The translations under genes were made by a program, and so were the position numbers. A DNA stretch of 64,000 bases, taken from assembly GCF_002101705.1 (NCBI RefSeq), contig NZ_LQPC01000028.1, positions 124,001 through 188,000 of the forward strand. Direction: 5' to 3'. This DNA is from Mycolicibacterium iranicum. GTDB taxonomy: Bacteria; Actinomycetota; Actinomycetes; Mycobacteriales; Mycobacteriaceae. Shown here piece by piece: positions 10,271 to 19,805 of the stretch. Position 1 is the first letter of the stretch; each line of letters starts with the position of its first letter. Below the pieces are notes generated by a model. That model was not told the DNA's origin and made no database searches. It worked only from the letters and a program-made list of their open reading frames with translations.

Positions 10271-10765
10271 GTGGACTTCTGCTTGGGTGACCCGGACGGG
10301 TCCGCCACCGTGTGGTCTGCCGGTGCGGATACGGATTTCGACGGTGACGGCGTGTTCGACGCGGTCGGTCTCGACGTCGACGACGACGGATTCGACGACG
10401 TCCTGCTCGATCTGGATATCGACGGCATGGCCGACCACGCGGTGCTCGACCTCGACGGCGACGGAACACCCGAGGCGTACGTGACCGACGACGGCACAGG
10501 CACCTGGGCGGTGGCCGCCGAGCGCGCAGGCGCGGCGTTGCGATGGCTCGGTCTCGACGGTGTCGAGCACCCCGCGTCCTCGGCGCCGGATCTCGATGCG
10601 GACGGATCGCCGGAACGCCTCGGCGACTCCGACGGCAACGGCCTGGCCGACCGCGCGTTCGGTGATGCGCAGGCCTGGGTCGACACGGATCTCGACGGGC
10701 GCTGGGATGTGCGGCTGTCCGACGGGAACGGCGACGGCGCCGCCGACAGCGTCGAGTACCTGTGA
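10271..10765 (+). CDS. Acidic Asp-Gly repeat protein, Rv3906c-like
   Basis: Protein of 164 residues made largely of DxDxDGxxD-type repeats (DFDGDGVFD, DVDDDGFDD, DLDGDGTPE, DSDGNGLAD), resembling the calcium-binding loops of dockerin or thrombospondin type-3 repeats. No signal peptide is seen. It starts with GTG 6 nt after the pcnA stop and is likely co-transcribed with it. Calcium binding is inferred from the repeats. The function is unknown. Confidence 0.8.
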   Translation: MDFCLGDPDGSATVWSAGADTDFDGDGVFDAVGLDVDDDGFDDVLLDLDIDGMADHAVLDLDGDGTPEAYVTDDGTGTWAVAAERAGAALRWLGLDGVEHPASSAPDLDADGSPERLGDSDGNGLADRAFGDAQAWVDTDLDGRWDVRLSDGNGDGAADSVEYL

Positions 10766-10849
10766 CCTCGCACCGCGAGCGCGCGGGTCTGCACACCGAC
10801 ACGCCGTCGAGGACGGCATTTAGGGCGCCGTCGCCACGGTCGAGTACCT

Positions 10850-11635
10850 CTAGCCGCGCCCCGGCCCGGGCGGCCCTGCGAAGGCCTGCGCGATCGTGAG
10901 CCATTTCTCGGCGTCGGCTCCGACGGCGACGACGTCCAATGACGCCCGCGGCCGGCGCTGAGTGACGAGCATGCAGAAGTGTTCGGCCGAGCCGGTGACG
11001 CGCTGAGCGGCATCCTCGGGACCCCACGTCCATTCGCTCTCGGCAGAGTCCGCGGGCGCGGAAAGTTTCACGTGGAACGGTTCCGCCGGCGGGGTCAGCC
11101 CGTGCACGGCATACGCGAAATCGCGTGTGCGGACCCCGATGTGGGCGATCGATCGCAACCGCGACGTCGGCGTCCGTGTCACTCCCAGCGCATCGGCCAC
11201 GTCGAGGCCGTGCGCCCAGGTCTCCATCAGCCGTGCGGTCGCCATCGACGCCGCGCTCATCGGCGGACCGAACCAGGGCAGCTTGCGCCCCTCGGCGACC
11301 GTGAGCAGTTCGTCGTGCAGCGCGGCGCGGGTGGCGCGCCAGTCCGCGAGCAACGCGTTCGGGGGCGTCACCGCGAGCTCTTCGGCACCGGCGTCGACGA
11401 ATCCCGTCGGGTTCTTCGCAGCCGTCTCGAGGATCGCCGCGAACCCCGCCTCGTCGATGACCGAGGTGAGCGCCACGCGGTCGGTCCACAGCAGATGTGC
11501 GATCTGGTGGGCGATCGTCCACCCCGTCGCCGGGGTCTCCCTTGTCCACTCCTTCGGCGGAAGGGACGCGACGAGCGCGTCGAGATCGTCGCCTTCTGCG
11601 CGCAGATCGGCGACCATCGGGGCTGCTCCGGCCAT
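10850..11635 (-). CDS. TIGR03084/DinB-like (mycothiol-dependent isomerase fold) protein, Rv0036c-like
   Basis: Protein of 261 residues. The N-terminal half looks like the DinB/maleylpyruvate-isomerase four-helix bundle ([16 protein letters not shown], then [15 protein letters not shown]), where histidines usually bind a metal. The C-terminal half is a small SCP2-like domain. These proteins often use mycothiol, but no substrate is indicated. The ATG follows the MFS stop by 10 nt on the same strand, so the two genes probably form an operon, as Rv0037c-Rv0036c do. Confidence 0.8.
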   Translation of the reverse strand: MAGAAPMVADLRAEGDDLDALVASLPPKEWTRETPATGWTIAHQIAHLLWTDRVALTSVIDEAGFAAILETAAKNPTGFVDAGAEELAVTPPNALLADWRATRAALHDELLTVAEGRKLPWFGPPMSAASMATARLMETWAHGLDVADALGVTRTPTSRLRSIAHIGVRTRDFAYAVHGLTPPAEPFHVKLSAPADSAESEWTWGPEDAAQRVTGSAEHFCMLVTQRRPRASLDVVAVGADAEKWLTIAQAFAGPPGPGRG

Positions 11636-11645
11636 GCGGATCACC

Positions 11646-12938
11646 CTAGCCGCGGCGCCGGCGGCGCCGTGCCACGGTCGCGTGCACAGCCAGGCCGACG
11701 AGATAGAGGGCGCTGCCGAGGAGAGCGAGCGCCGCTGAGTGCCCGTCGGGCGGGATGACGAACGCGGCGCCGGAGATCGCGACGATGAACGCCACCCAGA
11801 ACAGGGAATCCTGCACCGCGAACAGGTGGCCGCGCAGTGCGTCGTCCACGTCGATCTGCATCGCCGTGTCCGCACAGAGCTTCACGACCTGGCCCGCGGC
11901 GGCAAGCAGGAAGCCGCACACGATCATGACGGGCAGTTGCAGCGTCGCACCGGCCAGCTGCACCACCGCGGCGAAGGCGAGCGCACCGTTGGGCGTGACG
12001 TAGCGGCCCCACTTCTTCACCAGTGCCGGGGTCAGCGCGGTCGAGAGGAACTGCCCCGCACCTCCGGCGGTGACGAACAGCACCGTCGTGCCGAAACCGG
12101 CGACGGTCGCGGCGTCGGTATGGCGCACCATCACAAGTACCAGCAGCGTGTTGATCCCGAACACCATGCGGTGAGCGGCCAGCCCCGCGAGAGTGGCCGA
12201 CACCGTCGGGACGGCGAGCACCGTGCGCGCACCGTGCAGCCACCCCGTAGCCACCGCGTAGACGACCGATCCGTGCACCGCGCGGGCGCTGTCGTCGGGG
12301 CCCAACAGACGCGGGGGGAACCTCTTGGCCAGCCACAGCGCCAGCGCCACCGGCACGGTGACGAGAAAGATGACAATCGACGAGCCGGAGTCCCCGGCAC
12401 CGAACTGCCAGCGGGGCAGCAGCATGAAGATCGCACCCGCGAATGCCGCCACCGAACCGGTGGCGGTGGCGACGGAGTTCATCGTGATCACCTGCGCGCG
12501 CGGCACCACATGTGGCAGAGCCGCGGACAAGCCGGAGGACACGAACCGCGTGAAACCGTTGACGAGCAAAGCACTCAACAAAACCGGAACGTCACTGACG
12601 CCCGCGGCCAGCAGCGCCCCGACCCCGACGATCACCGCGAGGCGGCCGGTGTTGGCGGCCACGAGGACCAGCCTGCGGTCCCACCGGTCCAACAACGCGC
12701 CCGCAAAAGGCCCAAGAAGCGAATACGGCAGGAACAGCACCGCGAACGCGGCCGCGATCGCCCACGGCTCGGCTTCACGTTCGGGGTTGAACAGGATGGC
12801 CCCGGCGATCCCCGCCTGGAACAGACCGTCGCCGAACTGGCTGACCGCACGCAGTTCCAGCAGTCTGCGAAACTGGGGCAGCGCGCGCACCGACCGCCAC
12901 AACGTGCGGGGAGCGCGTTTGTCGGGCACGGCTGTCAC
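11646..12938 (-). CDS. MFS transporter, Rv0037c-like
   Basis: Integral membrane protein of 430 residues with about 12 hydrophobic segments. The MFS loop 2-3 motif is visible as [14 protein letters not shown] (about residues 81-94). The substrate is unknown. The start used is the first in-frame start on the minus strand, which opens [10 protein letters not shown]. It is divergent from yqgE with a 142-bp gap and is followed closely by the TIGR03084-family gene. Confidence 0.85.
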   Translation of the reverse strand: MTAVPDKRAPRTLWRSVRALPQFRRLLELRAVSQFGDGLFQAGIAGAILFNPEREAEPWAIAAAFAVLFLPYSLLGPFAGALLDRWDRRLVLVAANTGRLAVIVGVGALLAAGVSDVPVLLSALLVNGFTRFVSSGLSAALPHVVPRAQVITMNSVATATGSVAAFAGAIFMLLPRWQFGAGDSGSSIVIFLVTVPVALALWLAKRFPPRLLGPDDSARAVHGSVVYAVATGWLHGARTVLAVPTVSATLAGLAAHRMVFGINTLLVLVMVRHTDAATVAGFGTTVLFVTAGGAGQFLSTALTPALVKKWGRYVTPNGALAFAAVVQLAGATLQLPVMIVCGFLLAAAGQVVKLCADTAMQIDVDDALRGHLFAVQDSLFWVAFIVAISGAAFVIPPDGHSAALALLGSALYLVGLAVHATVARRRRRRG

Positions 12939-13080
12939 GTCCTGTTGGCAAGGGTGGGGCGGGGGCTCGTCGCGCGAACGCTGAACACGGCGCCGTCGCG
13001 ACCCGCACCACAGTACAAATATCGCGAGGCGCCCCGCTTGTTCGCCACGATCATGCTGCCCGTGGTGACATGATGGTCGG

Positions 13081-13695
13081 ATGGCGCAGCCAGACGATCC
13101 CGAGGATTATCAGGACAGAGTCGCGCCCGTGGCTCCCCGGGTGCGCGCCGGCACACTGCTCCTGGCCAACACCGACCTGCTGGAGCCCACCTTCCGCCGC
13201 AGCGTCATCTACGTGGTCGAGCACAACGACGGAGGCACGCTCGGCGTGGTCCTGAACCGGCCGAGCGAGACAGCCGTCTACAACGTGCTTCCGCAGTGGA
13301 CGAAGCTGGCGACGAAACCCAAGACGATGTTCATCGGCGGTCCGGTGAAGCGGGACGCCGCACTGTGTCTGGCGACGCTTCGGGCCGGGGCCGACCCGTC
13401 CGGCGTGAGGGGCCTACGCCATGTGCAGGGCCGCGTGGTGATGGTGGACCTGGACGCCGAACCCGACTCGCTGGCGCCGCTGGTCGAAGGGGTGCGCATC
13501 TTCGCCGGGTACTCCGGCTGGACGATCGGTCAGCTCGAGGGTGAGATCGAGCGGGATGACTGGATTGTGTTGTCCGCGTTGCCTTCTGATGTTCTGGTGG
13601 AACCGCGGGTGGACCTGTGGGCCAGAATACTGCGGCGGCAGCCTATGCCGTTGTCGCTGATGGCCACCCACCCGATCGACCTGAGCCGCAACTAG
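13081..13695 (+). CDS. YqgE/AlgH (UPF0301) family protein, Rv0038-like
   Basis: Protein of 204 residues, matching the family length of about 180-205. The family opening is recognisable: [20 protein letters not shown], then [15 protein letters not shown] and FIGGPV. The biochemical role of YqgE/AlgH proteins is not settled. The ATG fits the mycobacterial homologue. Its stop codon interlocks with that of the convergent downstream gene in one CTAG. Confidence 0.88.
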   Translation: MAQPDDPEDYQDRVAPVAPRVRAGTLLLANTDLLEPTFRRSVIYVVEHNDGGTLGVVLNRPSETAVYNVLPQWTKLATKPKTMFIGGPVKRDAALCLATLRAGADPSGVRGLRHVQGRVVMVDLDAEPDSLAPLVEGVRIFAGYSGWTIGQLEGEIERDDWIVLSALPSDVLVEPRVDLWARILRRQPMPLSLMATHPIDLSRN

Positions 13696-14054
13696 CTCCC
13701 GCACGACAGCGTGCACGAACCGCACGCGCTGCCGCAGACACCGGCCGCCGCAGGCGCTGCCTGCCGTGCGTTCTCGCGGGTGACGGCCTTGGCGCTCTGC
13801 CAGCAGCCGGCGGCGACGGTGCCGAGCGCGCCGGCAATGCACACGACAAGGATCACCAGCCCGGTCGACGGTGGCACCGTCAGGGCGACCACCCCGCCCG
13901 CCCCGAGCATCAGAGCTGCCGCAAGTTGGGTCGGCGCCACGGCGCGCAGCACCTGCTGCACGAAATCGGTCGAGGGGCGGCGCGTCAGCGACCACATGCC
14001 CAGCGCCGCGGTCACGACGGCCGCGCACAGACTCAACACGGCGGCGACCAGCAT
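13692..14054 (-). CDS. Small membrane protein with Cys-rich tail, Rv0039c-like
   Basis: Protein of 120 residues with three or four hydrophobic segments (about 2-20, 45-62 and 66-85). The last about 20 residues hold four cysteines ([16 protein letters not shown]). Function is unknown. Its TAG overlaps the yqgE TAG on the opposite strand, so the two genes converge with no gap. The position between yqgE and mtc28 matches Rv0038-Rv0039c-Rv0040c. Confidence 0.78.
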   Translation of the reverse strand: MLVAAVLSLCAAVVTAALGMWSLTRRPSTDFVQQVLRAVAPTQLAAALMLGAGGVVALTVPPSTGLVILVVCIAGALGTVAAGCWQSAKAVTRENARQAAPAAAGVCGSACGSCTLSCGS

Positions 14055-14088
14055 GAGCCTCAGAATACGGGGTTCTGATTGGGCCGCC

Positions 14089-14120
14089 GTCCCCCGGGCG
14101 CCAGGCTTCGCCCGGGGGAC
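14089..14120 (-). terminator. GC hairpin after mtc28
   Basis: Perfect 12-bp inverted repeat (GTCCCCCGGGCG / CGCCCGGGGGAC) with an 8-nt loop, 7 nt after the mtc28 stop on the minus strand. There is no T-run, as is common for mycobacterial terminators. Confidence 0.6.
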
Positions 14121-14127
14121 GACGTCG

Positions 14128-15030
14128 TTATCCCTGCAGTCCCAACAGCTGTGGCGGGGAAGCCACTGCGGGGACGTTGGGGGCTTGGGGCGGCGCCGCG
14201 GCGGGCTGCGGCAGCGCCGTGGTGCCGGGAAGGGGCATGACCGGGGCCGGGGGTCCTGGCACGCTCACCTTGAAGCCGTTGACGATCGCCTCGGTGGCGT
14301 TCGCGGCCGCGACGACCTGATCAACGCTGGTGGTCACCGAGAGCGACACGAGGTAGCTGTCCGGGCCGGCGGTGGCGATGACGTGCCGGCGCGACGTGTT
14401 CAGCGTCATGTTGTTCTCGCGATAGGTGCCTTCGATGACCGAGGACGGCATCCCCCCGAAATCGGCGAGCGATGCGTCGGTGGAGCGCCAAGCCGGCAGC
14501 TTCTGGCTGTCGACGAAGCCGTGGCTGATGGCTTCCTTCGGGTCGAACTGGCCCACCAGCTTGTACACGGTGACCTGGGCGTTCGACGAGTACAGTCCGT
14601 TGCCGCCGACACGGTCGGCCAGGACGGCGAACGCGTCCGGAACGTTGGGATCCGGGATGTGCTCCCAGCCGCGCGGCTTCGGTAGCACGATGTTGAGCGC
14701 GCGGAAGTCTCGGCTGGACTGGGGTTCCATCGCGACACCCTTGGAGGCGAAGAATTCCGCGAGGGTTCCCGACGTGGCAGGCGTGATGGTCGATACGGGG
14801 CGCGGTGGCACGACCGGGACGGCGGGCGTGGCGGCGGCGGGGACTGTCGCTGCAGCATTCGGGGCGACGGTGACCGTCTGCGTCACGGTGGCGGGGATGG
14901 GGACCGTCGGCTGCGGAATCGTGGGCTGCGCGGACGCCGTGGAGGTGACGCCCAACACACCGGCGACACCGGCGGCACACGCCCCGATGCCTCCTGCCAG
15001 AACCCGCCAGTGGCGGGCGATTTCGCTCAT
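14128..15030 (-). CDS. mtc28: Secreted proline-rich 28-kDa antigen (LpqN/LpqT superfamily), Mtc28-like
   Basis: Secreted protein of 300 residues. A hydrophobic signal at about 10-35 ends near ASAQ. A Pro/Ala/Val-rich low-complexity region runs to about residue 75, the LpqN/LpqT-type domain covers about 80-245 ([18 protein letters not shown], then [14 protein letters not shown]), and the tail is again Pro-rich. This is the layout of the Rv0040c antigen. It is divergent from leuS. Its role in the envelope is not known. Confidence 0.88.
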   Translation of the reverse strand: MSEIARHWRVLAGGIGACAAGVAGVLGVTSTASAQPTIPQPTVPIPATVTQTVTVAPNAAATVPAAATPAVPVVPPRPVSTITPATSGTLAEFFASKGVAMEPQSSRDFRALNIVLPKPRGWEHIPDPNVPDAFAVLADRVGGNGLYSSNAQVTVYKLVGQFDPKEAISHGFVDSQKLPAWRSTDASLADFGGMPSSVIEGTYRENNMTLNTSRRHVIATAGPDSYLVSLSVTTSVDQVVAAANATEAIVNGFKVSVPGPPAPVMPLPGTTALPQPAAAPPQAPNVPAVASPPQLLGLQG

Positions 15031-15190
15031 CCGAGTGCTGTCCTTCCTCGATGGGAGCTGTCAGGCGAGAAATGTATCCACGGCCGTCGCGGCGTCACCA
15101 CCCCCGGAACCGACCTGGAATCAACCCCTGATGCATCCGCAACGGAACCGAGATCTAACCCGTGGCCGGAAAATCGGCGAGCGGGATGCT

Positions 15191-15205
15191 TATACCCTGG
15201 TGGGG
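15191..15205 (+). promoter_or_regulatory. Possible -10 box placing a leaderless start on leuS
   Basis: TATACC ends 8 nt before the leuS GTG, so a transcript could begin at or next to the start codon. No convincing Shine-Dalgarno is seen in front of the GTG. The match is short and no -35 box was recognised. Confidence 0.3.
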
Positions 15206-18084
15206 TGACTGAAACGCCGACTGCAGCTGGATCAGAGTCCTCACGCGAGCGCTCGGCCGGCGACGACACGCCGCGGCACCGCTACACCGCGGAACTCGCC
15301 GGTGAGATCGAACGTGCGTGGCAGCAGCGGTGGACCGAGTCCGGAACGTTCGACGTTGCCAACCCGGTGGGGTCGCTTGCGCCGGCCGACGGTGGTTCGG
15401 TGCCCGCCGACAAGATGTTCGTCCAGGACATGTTTCCGTACCCATCGGGTGAGGGCCTGCACGTCGGGCATCCATTGGGTTACATCGCCACCGACGTGTA
15501 TGCCCGGTATTACCGCATGATCGGCAGAAACGTGTTGCACGCGTTGGGTTTCGACGCGTTCGGTCTTCCCGCCGAGCAGTATGCGATCCAGACGGGCACG
15601 CACCCGCGCACCAGGACCGAGGCCAACATCGTCAATTTCAGGCGGCAGCTGGGCCGGCTGGGGCTGGGCCACGATTCCCGCCGCAGCTTTTCGACCACCG
15701 ACGTCACGTATTACAAGTGGACGCAGTGGATCTTTTTGCAGATCTTCAACTCCTGGTTCGACACGTCGGTCAACAAGGCGCGTCCGATCGCGGATCTGAT
15801 CGCAGAGTTCGACTCCGGCGCGCGCTCCCTCGAGGACGGACGGGCGTGGGCGGATCTCGATGCGGCCGCCCGCGCCGATGTCATCGACTCCCATCGCCTG
15901 GTGTACCTGGCTGATTCGGTGGTGAACTGGTGCCCCGGGCTGGGCACGGTGCTCGCCAATGAAGAAGTGACCGCCGATGGCCGCAGCGAGCGCGGCAACT
16001 TTCCCGTCTTCCGGAAGCGTTTGCGGCAGTGGATGATGCGGATTACGGCCTACTCCGACCGGCTGCTGGACGATCTCGCGGTGCTGGACTGGCCGGACAA
16101 GGTCAAGGCGATGCAGCGCAATTGGATCGGCCGCTCCGTTGGTGCTTCAGTACTCTTCGGCACTGACGCCGGTGACATCGAGGTGTTCACGACGCGACCC
16201 GACACGCTGTTCGGCGCGACGTACATGGTGCTGGCGCCCGAGCACGACTTGGTGGACGATCTGGTCGCCTCGTCGTGGCCCGAGGGTACCGAGGAGCGTT
16301 GGACGTTCGGAGCGTCGACGCCGGACGAGGCGGTGGCCGCCTACCGGGCGGGAATCGCCGCCAAGTCCGATCTGGAGCGGCAGGAGAACAAGTCCAAGAC
16401 CGGAGTGTTCCTGGGGTCCTACGCGACGAATCCGGCCAACGGTCAACCGATCCCAGTGTTCATCGCCGACTACGTGCTGGCCGGATACGGCACAGGCGCC
16501 ATCATGGCGGTGCCCGGACACGATCAGCGCGACTGGGATTTTGCCACCGAGTTCGGGCTCCCCGTGGTCGAAGTCGTTGCAGGAGGCGATGTCTCCGTCG
16601 AGGCGTTCACCGGCGACGGACCACTGGTCAACTCGGGATTCCTGGGCGGTATGGACGTGGAGTCGGCGAAGGCGGCGATGACCCACCGTCTGGTTTCCGA
16701 TGGGCGTGGTCAAGAGCGCGTCGAATACAAGCTCAGGGATTGGCTTTTCGCGAGACAGCGCTACTGGGGTGAACCGTTCCCGATCGTCTATGACGCCGAC
16801 GGCCGCGCGCACGGCCTGCCCGAAGAGCTGCTGCCGGTCGAGTTGCCCGATGTGCCGGACTATTCGCCGGCGTCGTTTGATCCCGAGGACGCCGACAGCG
16901 AACCCTCGCCGCCGCTGGCCAAGGTGACCGACTGGGTCAACGTGGAACTGGACCTCGGCGACGGTGTGAAGTCCTACACCCGCGACACGAACGTGATGCC
17001 GCAGTGGGCCGGCAGCTCCTGGTACGAGCTGCGGTACACCGATCCGTACAACGAAGAAGCCATGTGCGCCAAGGAGAATGAGGCGTACTGGATGGGTCCG
17101 CGGCCGGCCGAGCACGGCGTCGAGGACCCGGGCGGGGTCGACCTGTACGTCGGGGGCGTCGAGCATGCGGTGCTGCATCTGCTGTATTCGCGTTTTTGGC
17201 ACAAGGTCCTGTTCGATCTCGGTCATGTCAGCTCGCGCGAGCCGTACCGGCGGTTGGTGAACCAGGGCTACATCCAGGCATTCGCCTACACCGATGCCCG
17301 CGGCTCGTATGTGCCCGCGGCCGATGTGATCGAGCGCCACGGCAAGTTCTTCTACGAAGGTGCCTCCGGCGAAATCGAGGTCAATCAAGAGTTCGGCAAG
17401 ATCGGCAAGAGCCTGAAGAATTCGGTCTCGCCGGACGAGATCTGCGACAACTACGGCGCCGACACGTTGCGTGTGTATGAGATGTCGATGGGACCGCTCG
17501 AGGCTTCACGGCCCTGGGCGACAAAGGATGTCGTCGGCGCCTACCGGTTCCTGCAGCGGGTGTGGCGTCTGGTGGTCTCGGAGGACACGGGCGCCTCGGT
17601 CGTCACCGATGATCCGCTCGACGACGACACCCAGCGGCTGTTGCACCGCACGATCGCCGGCACCGCCGAGGATTACGCCGCGCTGCGCAACAACACCGCC
17701 GCCGCGAAGCTCATCGAGTACACCAACCACCTGACCAAGCAGTCGGTGACATCTCGGGCAGCCCTGGAGCCGCTCGTGCTGATGGTCGCCCCGCTGGCGC
17801 CGCACCTTGCCGAGGAACTCTGGCGACGGCTGGGCCACGAAACGTCGCTTGCGCACGGCCCGTTCCCTGTCGCCGACGAACGGTTCCTCGTCGAGGATAC
17901 GGTCGAGTACCCGGTGCAGGTCAACGGCAAGGTCCGCGGTCGCGTCACCGTGCCCGCCGACGCCCCCGCCGACGCGGTGGAGTCGGCCGCACTGGCCGAC
18001 GAGAAAGTGGTCGCCTTTCTGGACGGGAAGACACCGAAGAAGGTCATCGTCGTCGCCGGGCGGCTCGTCAACGTCGTCGTCTAG
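15205..18084 (+). CDS. leuS: Leucyl-tRNA synthetase
   Basis: Class I aminoacyl-tRNA synthetase of 959 residues that charges tRNA-Leu. The HIGH-type motif appears as HVGHP near residue 86, the editing (CP1) domain includes [13 protein letters not shown], and the KMSKS-type motif is [10 protein letters not shown] near residue 730. The C-terminal anticodon-binding region ends [13 protein letters not shown]. The open frame extends upstream, but the GTG giving [10 protein letters not shown] matches the known mycobacterial N-terminus and the extension overlaps mtc28 on the other strand. Sequence is highly similar throughout to M. tuberculosis LeuS as recalled. Confidence 0.97.
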   Translation: MTETPTAAGSESSRERSAGDDTPRHRYTAELAGEIERAWQQRWTESGTFDVANPVGSLAPADGGSVPADKMFVQDMFPYPSGEGLHVGHPLGYIATDVYARYYRMIGRNVLHALGFDAFGLPAEQYAIQTGTHPRTRTEANIVNFRRQLGRLGLGHDSRRSFSTTDVTYYKWTQWIFLQIFNSWFDTSVNKARPIADLIAEFDSGARSLEDGRAWADLDAAARADVIDSHRLVYLADSVVNWCPGLGTVLANEEVTADGRSERGNFPVFRKRLRQWMMRITAYSDRLLDDLAVLDWPDKVKAMQRNWIGRSVGASVLFGTDAGDIEVFTTRPDTLFGATYMVLAPEHDLVDDLVASSWPEGTEERWTFGASTPDEAVAAYRAGIAAKSDLERQENKSKTGVFLGSYATNPANGQPIPVFIADYVLAGYGTGAIMAVPGHDQRDWDFATEFGLPVVEVVAGGDVSVEAFTGDGPLVNSGFLGGMDVESAKAAMTHRLVSDGRGQERVEYKLRDWLFARQRYWGEPFPIVYDADGRAHGLPEELLPVELPDVPDYSPASFDPEDADSEPSPPLAKVTDWVNVELDLGDGVKSYTRDTNVMPQWAGSSWYELRYTDPYNEEAMCAKENEAYWMGPRPAEHGVEDPGGVDLYVGGVEHAVLHLLYSRFWHKVLFDLGHVSSREPYRRLVNQGYIQAFAYTDARGSYVPAADVIERHGKFFYEGASGEIEVNQEFGKIGKSLKNSVSPDEICDNYGADTLRVYEMSMGPLEASRPWATKDVVGAYRFLQRVWRLVVSEDTGASVVTDDPLDDDTQRLLHRTIAGTAEDYAALRNNTAAAKLIEYTNHLTKQSVTSRAALEPLVLMVAPLAPHLAEELWRRLGHETSLAHGPFPVADERFLVEDTVEYPVQVNGKVRGRVTVPADAPADAVESAALADEKVVAFLDGKTPKKVIVVAGRLVNVVV

Positions 18085-18094
18085 TTCCCAGCGA

Positions 18095-18139
18095 TTTCGG
18101 CGTGCGCAGTTGCGCTCATCGCAACCGCGCACGCCCAAT
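18095..18139. repeat. Left 45-bp palindromic repeat
   Basis: Imperfect palindrome with 21-nt arms (17 of 21 paired) around a 3-nt centre, sharing TTTCGGCGTG and CAGTTGCGCTCA with the copy at 19033. The two copies are identical at 37 of 45 positions. It begins 10 nt after the leuS stop. Confidence 0.85.
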
Positions 18140-18185
18140 CCGCTGTGTTTGGAACCGCCGGGCCGCTGAGCGGCGTCTTAAGCGT

Positions 18186-19043
18186 GTGGTGAGCGAATAT
18201 CTGAAGCGGCATGACGGCGTCGTGACGCTGGCCCAGGCGCGCGCGGCAGGCTTGAGCAAGTACTCGGTGAATCGGCGTGTGTCGTCGGGTCGATGGCAGC
18301 GCTGTTCCAAGGGCGTCTACTTCGCCGCAGACCGCCCGTTCTCGGAGGCGGCACGTGTGCGCTCGGCAGTCTGGGGTTACGGCGAATCGGCCGTGGCCAG
18401 TGGGCTCGCGGCCGCGTGGTGGCACGGCCTGGCGCAGTTCGCGCCCGCTGCCGTCGAAGTCACCGTGCCACGGGACGGCAATGGACGACGGCACGACGGA
18501 TCTATCGTCCGGCGACGAGACCTCGACGGGGCCGATATCGAGGAGGTGCGTGGGTTGCTCGTCACCGCTAAGCCGCTCACGGTGGTCGAGGCCTCGGTGC
18601 GGTACCGAGGCGGGGCAAAGCTGCTCGACGCTGCGCTGCAGCGGGACGCCCGGCTTCCGGATCTGTGGAAAGCCCATCTCCGGAACAAGGGGCGCTACGG
18701 GTCGCCGGCTGCGCGCCGACTGCTGCAAGCCGCCGACGACGGGGCGCGGTCAGAGGCGGAACGGATGCTGTTGAGAATTCTTCGAAATGGCGGCATTACC
18801 GGCTGGGTCACCAATCACCCCGTTAACGGATACCTGGTCGACGTCGCCTTCTTGGTTGAGCACGTGGCTATCGAGGTCGACGGGTTCGCATTTCACAGCG
18901 ACGCGGAGGCATTTCACAGGGATCGTCTTCGCCAGAACAGCATCGCTCTCCGCGGTTGGCAAGTATTGAGGTTCACGTGGCTGGACCTCGTCGAGTATCC
19001 GGAGCGGGTGCTCGCCACGATCCGATCGGCGGTTTCGGCGTGA
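18186..19043 (+). CDS. AbiEi-like winged-helix protein with C-terminal DUF559/Vsr-like endonuclease fold
   Basis: Protein of 285 residues. The N-terminal about 60 residues resemble the winged-helix of AbiEi-type antitoxins (EYLKRHDGVVTLAQARAAGL, then GRWQRCSKGVY). The C-terminal about 100 residues resemble the DUF559 restriction-like fold: SEAERMLLRIL, NGYLVDVAFLVEHVAIEVDG with the acidic pair D and E, and QNSIALRGWQVLRFTW. A DNA nicking or cleaving activity is plausible but unproven. The frame extends upstream into the left palindrome, and the chosen GTG begins VVSEYLK. The stop codon lies inside the right palindrome. No toxin partner gene is adjacent. Confidence 0.78.
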   Translation: MVSEYLKRHDGVVTLAQARAAGLSKYSVNRRVSSGRWQRCSKGVYFAADRPFSEAARVRSAVWGYGESAVASGLAAAWWHGLAQFAPAAVEVTVPRDGNGRRHDGSIVRRRDLDGADIEEVRGLLVTAKPLTVVEASVRYRGGAKLLDAALQRDARLPDLWKAHLRNKGRYGSPAARRLLQAADDGARSEAERMLLRILRNGGITGWVTNHPVNGYLVDVAFLVEHVAIEVDGFAFHSDAEAFHRDRLRQNSIALRGWQVLRFTWLDLVEYPERVLATIRSAVSA

Positions 19044-19077
19044 CCAGTTGCGCTCAGCGCGACTGTGCACGCCGAAA
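19033..19077. repeat. Right 45-bp palindromic repeat
   Basis: Imperfect palindrome with 21-nt arms (18 of 21 paired) around TCA, homologous to the copy at 18095. It contains the stop codon of the enclosed gene and ends 6 bp before the SDR stop codon. It may also act as a two-way terminator. Confidence 0.85.
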
Positions 19078-19083
19078 TTCCCA

Positions 19084-19749
19084 CTAGCGGGGTCGGACGA
19101 CCACTTCTCGGATGTGCGCGTCGCGGGGTGCATTGATCGCGTCCGCCGTCACCTGCGCGACGGTCTGCGGGCTGAGGAACTCGTCGGGGTGATAGGCGCG
19201 GCCCTCGTAGGCAACCAGTTCCTCCTGCATCGCTGTCGCGATGCGGCCCGGGTGCACCGAGGTGACCCTGAGCGAGGGTTCGTCGGCGCGCAGCGAGTCG
19301 GCGAAGCCTCGCAACGCGAACTTGCTGGCGGTGTACGACGCCAGCCCGGGCGAGGCGTTGATGCCCGCCCCCGAGTTGATGAACACCACGTGGCCCGCTG
19401 CGCTGCGCAGCGCGGGCAGCAATTCCAGCGTCAGGGCGACGGCGCCGACGACGTTGACGGCCATCGTGGAGCGCCATTCGTCGACACTGGATTCCGCGAC
19501 CCGGCCCGGATAGGCCACGCCGGCGTTGTGGATCAGCACGTCCAGTTCGACGATCGGTTCGACGACGGCCGGGAACGAGTCCGGGTCGGCGAGGTCGAGG
19601 GGCCAGGTGGTGGCACCCAGACGTTCGGCGACGGCATCCAGGCGCGGCGACGGGCGTCCGGCGAGGAAAAGCGTGTGTGTCGGGGCCAACACGTCGGCGA
19701 GCGCGGATCCGAGACCGCCGGAGGCCCCGGTGATCATGGCGGTCGGCAC
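19084..19749 (-). CDS. Short-chain dehydrogenase/reductase
   Basis: Classical SDR of about 221 residues with the cofactor motif TGASGGLG at the N-terminus, DVLIHNAG (NNAG equivalent), an active-site serine in FINSGAG and the YTASK catalytic Tyr/Lys pair. The NAD(P)-binding region is short at the N-terminus (VPTAMITGASGG), so the GTG just before it is chosen; an ATG 24 nt upstream is possible. It is divergent from ggh with a 56-bp gap. Whether it acts in glucosylglycerate metabolism is unknown. Confidence 0.85.
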   Translation of the reverse strand: MPTAMITGASGGLGSALADVLAPTHTLFLAGRPSPRLDAVAERLGATTWPLDLADPDSFPAVVEPIVELDVLIHNAGVAYPGRVAESSVDEWRSTMAVNVVGAVALTLELLPALRSAAGHVVFINSGAGINASPGLASYTASKFALRGFADSLRADEPSLRVTSVHPGRIATAMQEELVAYEGRAYHPDEFLSPQTVAQVTADAINAPRDAHIREVVVRPR

Positions 19750-19805
19750 ACCAGAAACCCTACCGTCCTGCATATTGGGCAAAGTCGTCGCATCATTGGA
19801 AGACG

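Larger units (their letters stand above)
18085..19083. mobile_element. Candidate palindrome-bounded unit carrying an AbiEi/DUF559-type gene
   Basis: A single gene lies between two homologous 45-bp palindromes, and the hexamer TTCCCA stands immediately outside both ends. On the left the order is leuS stop TAG, then TTCCCA, then palindrome; on the right it is palindrome, then TTCCCA, then the stop of a convergent SDR gene. Removing the unit and one hexamer leaves the two convergent genes 6 bp apart. This looks like insertion with a 6-bp target duplication, but no transposase is present. The mobility is inferred. Confidence 0.45.
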
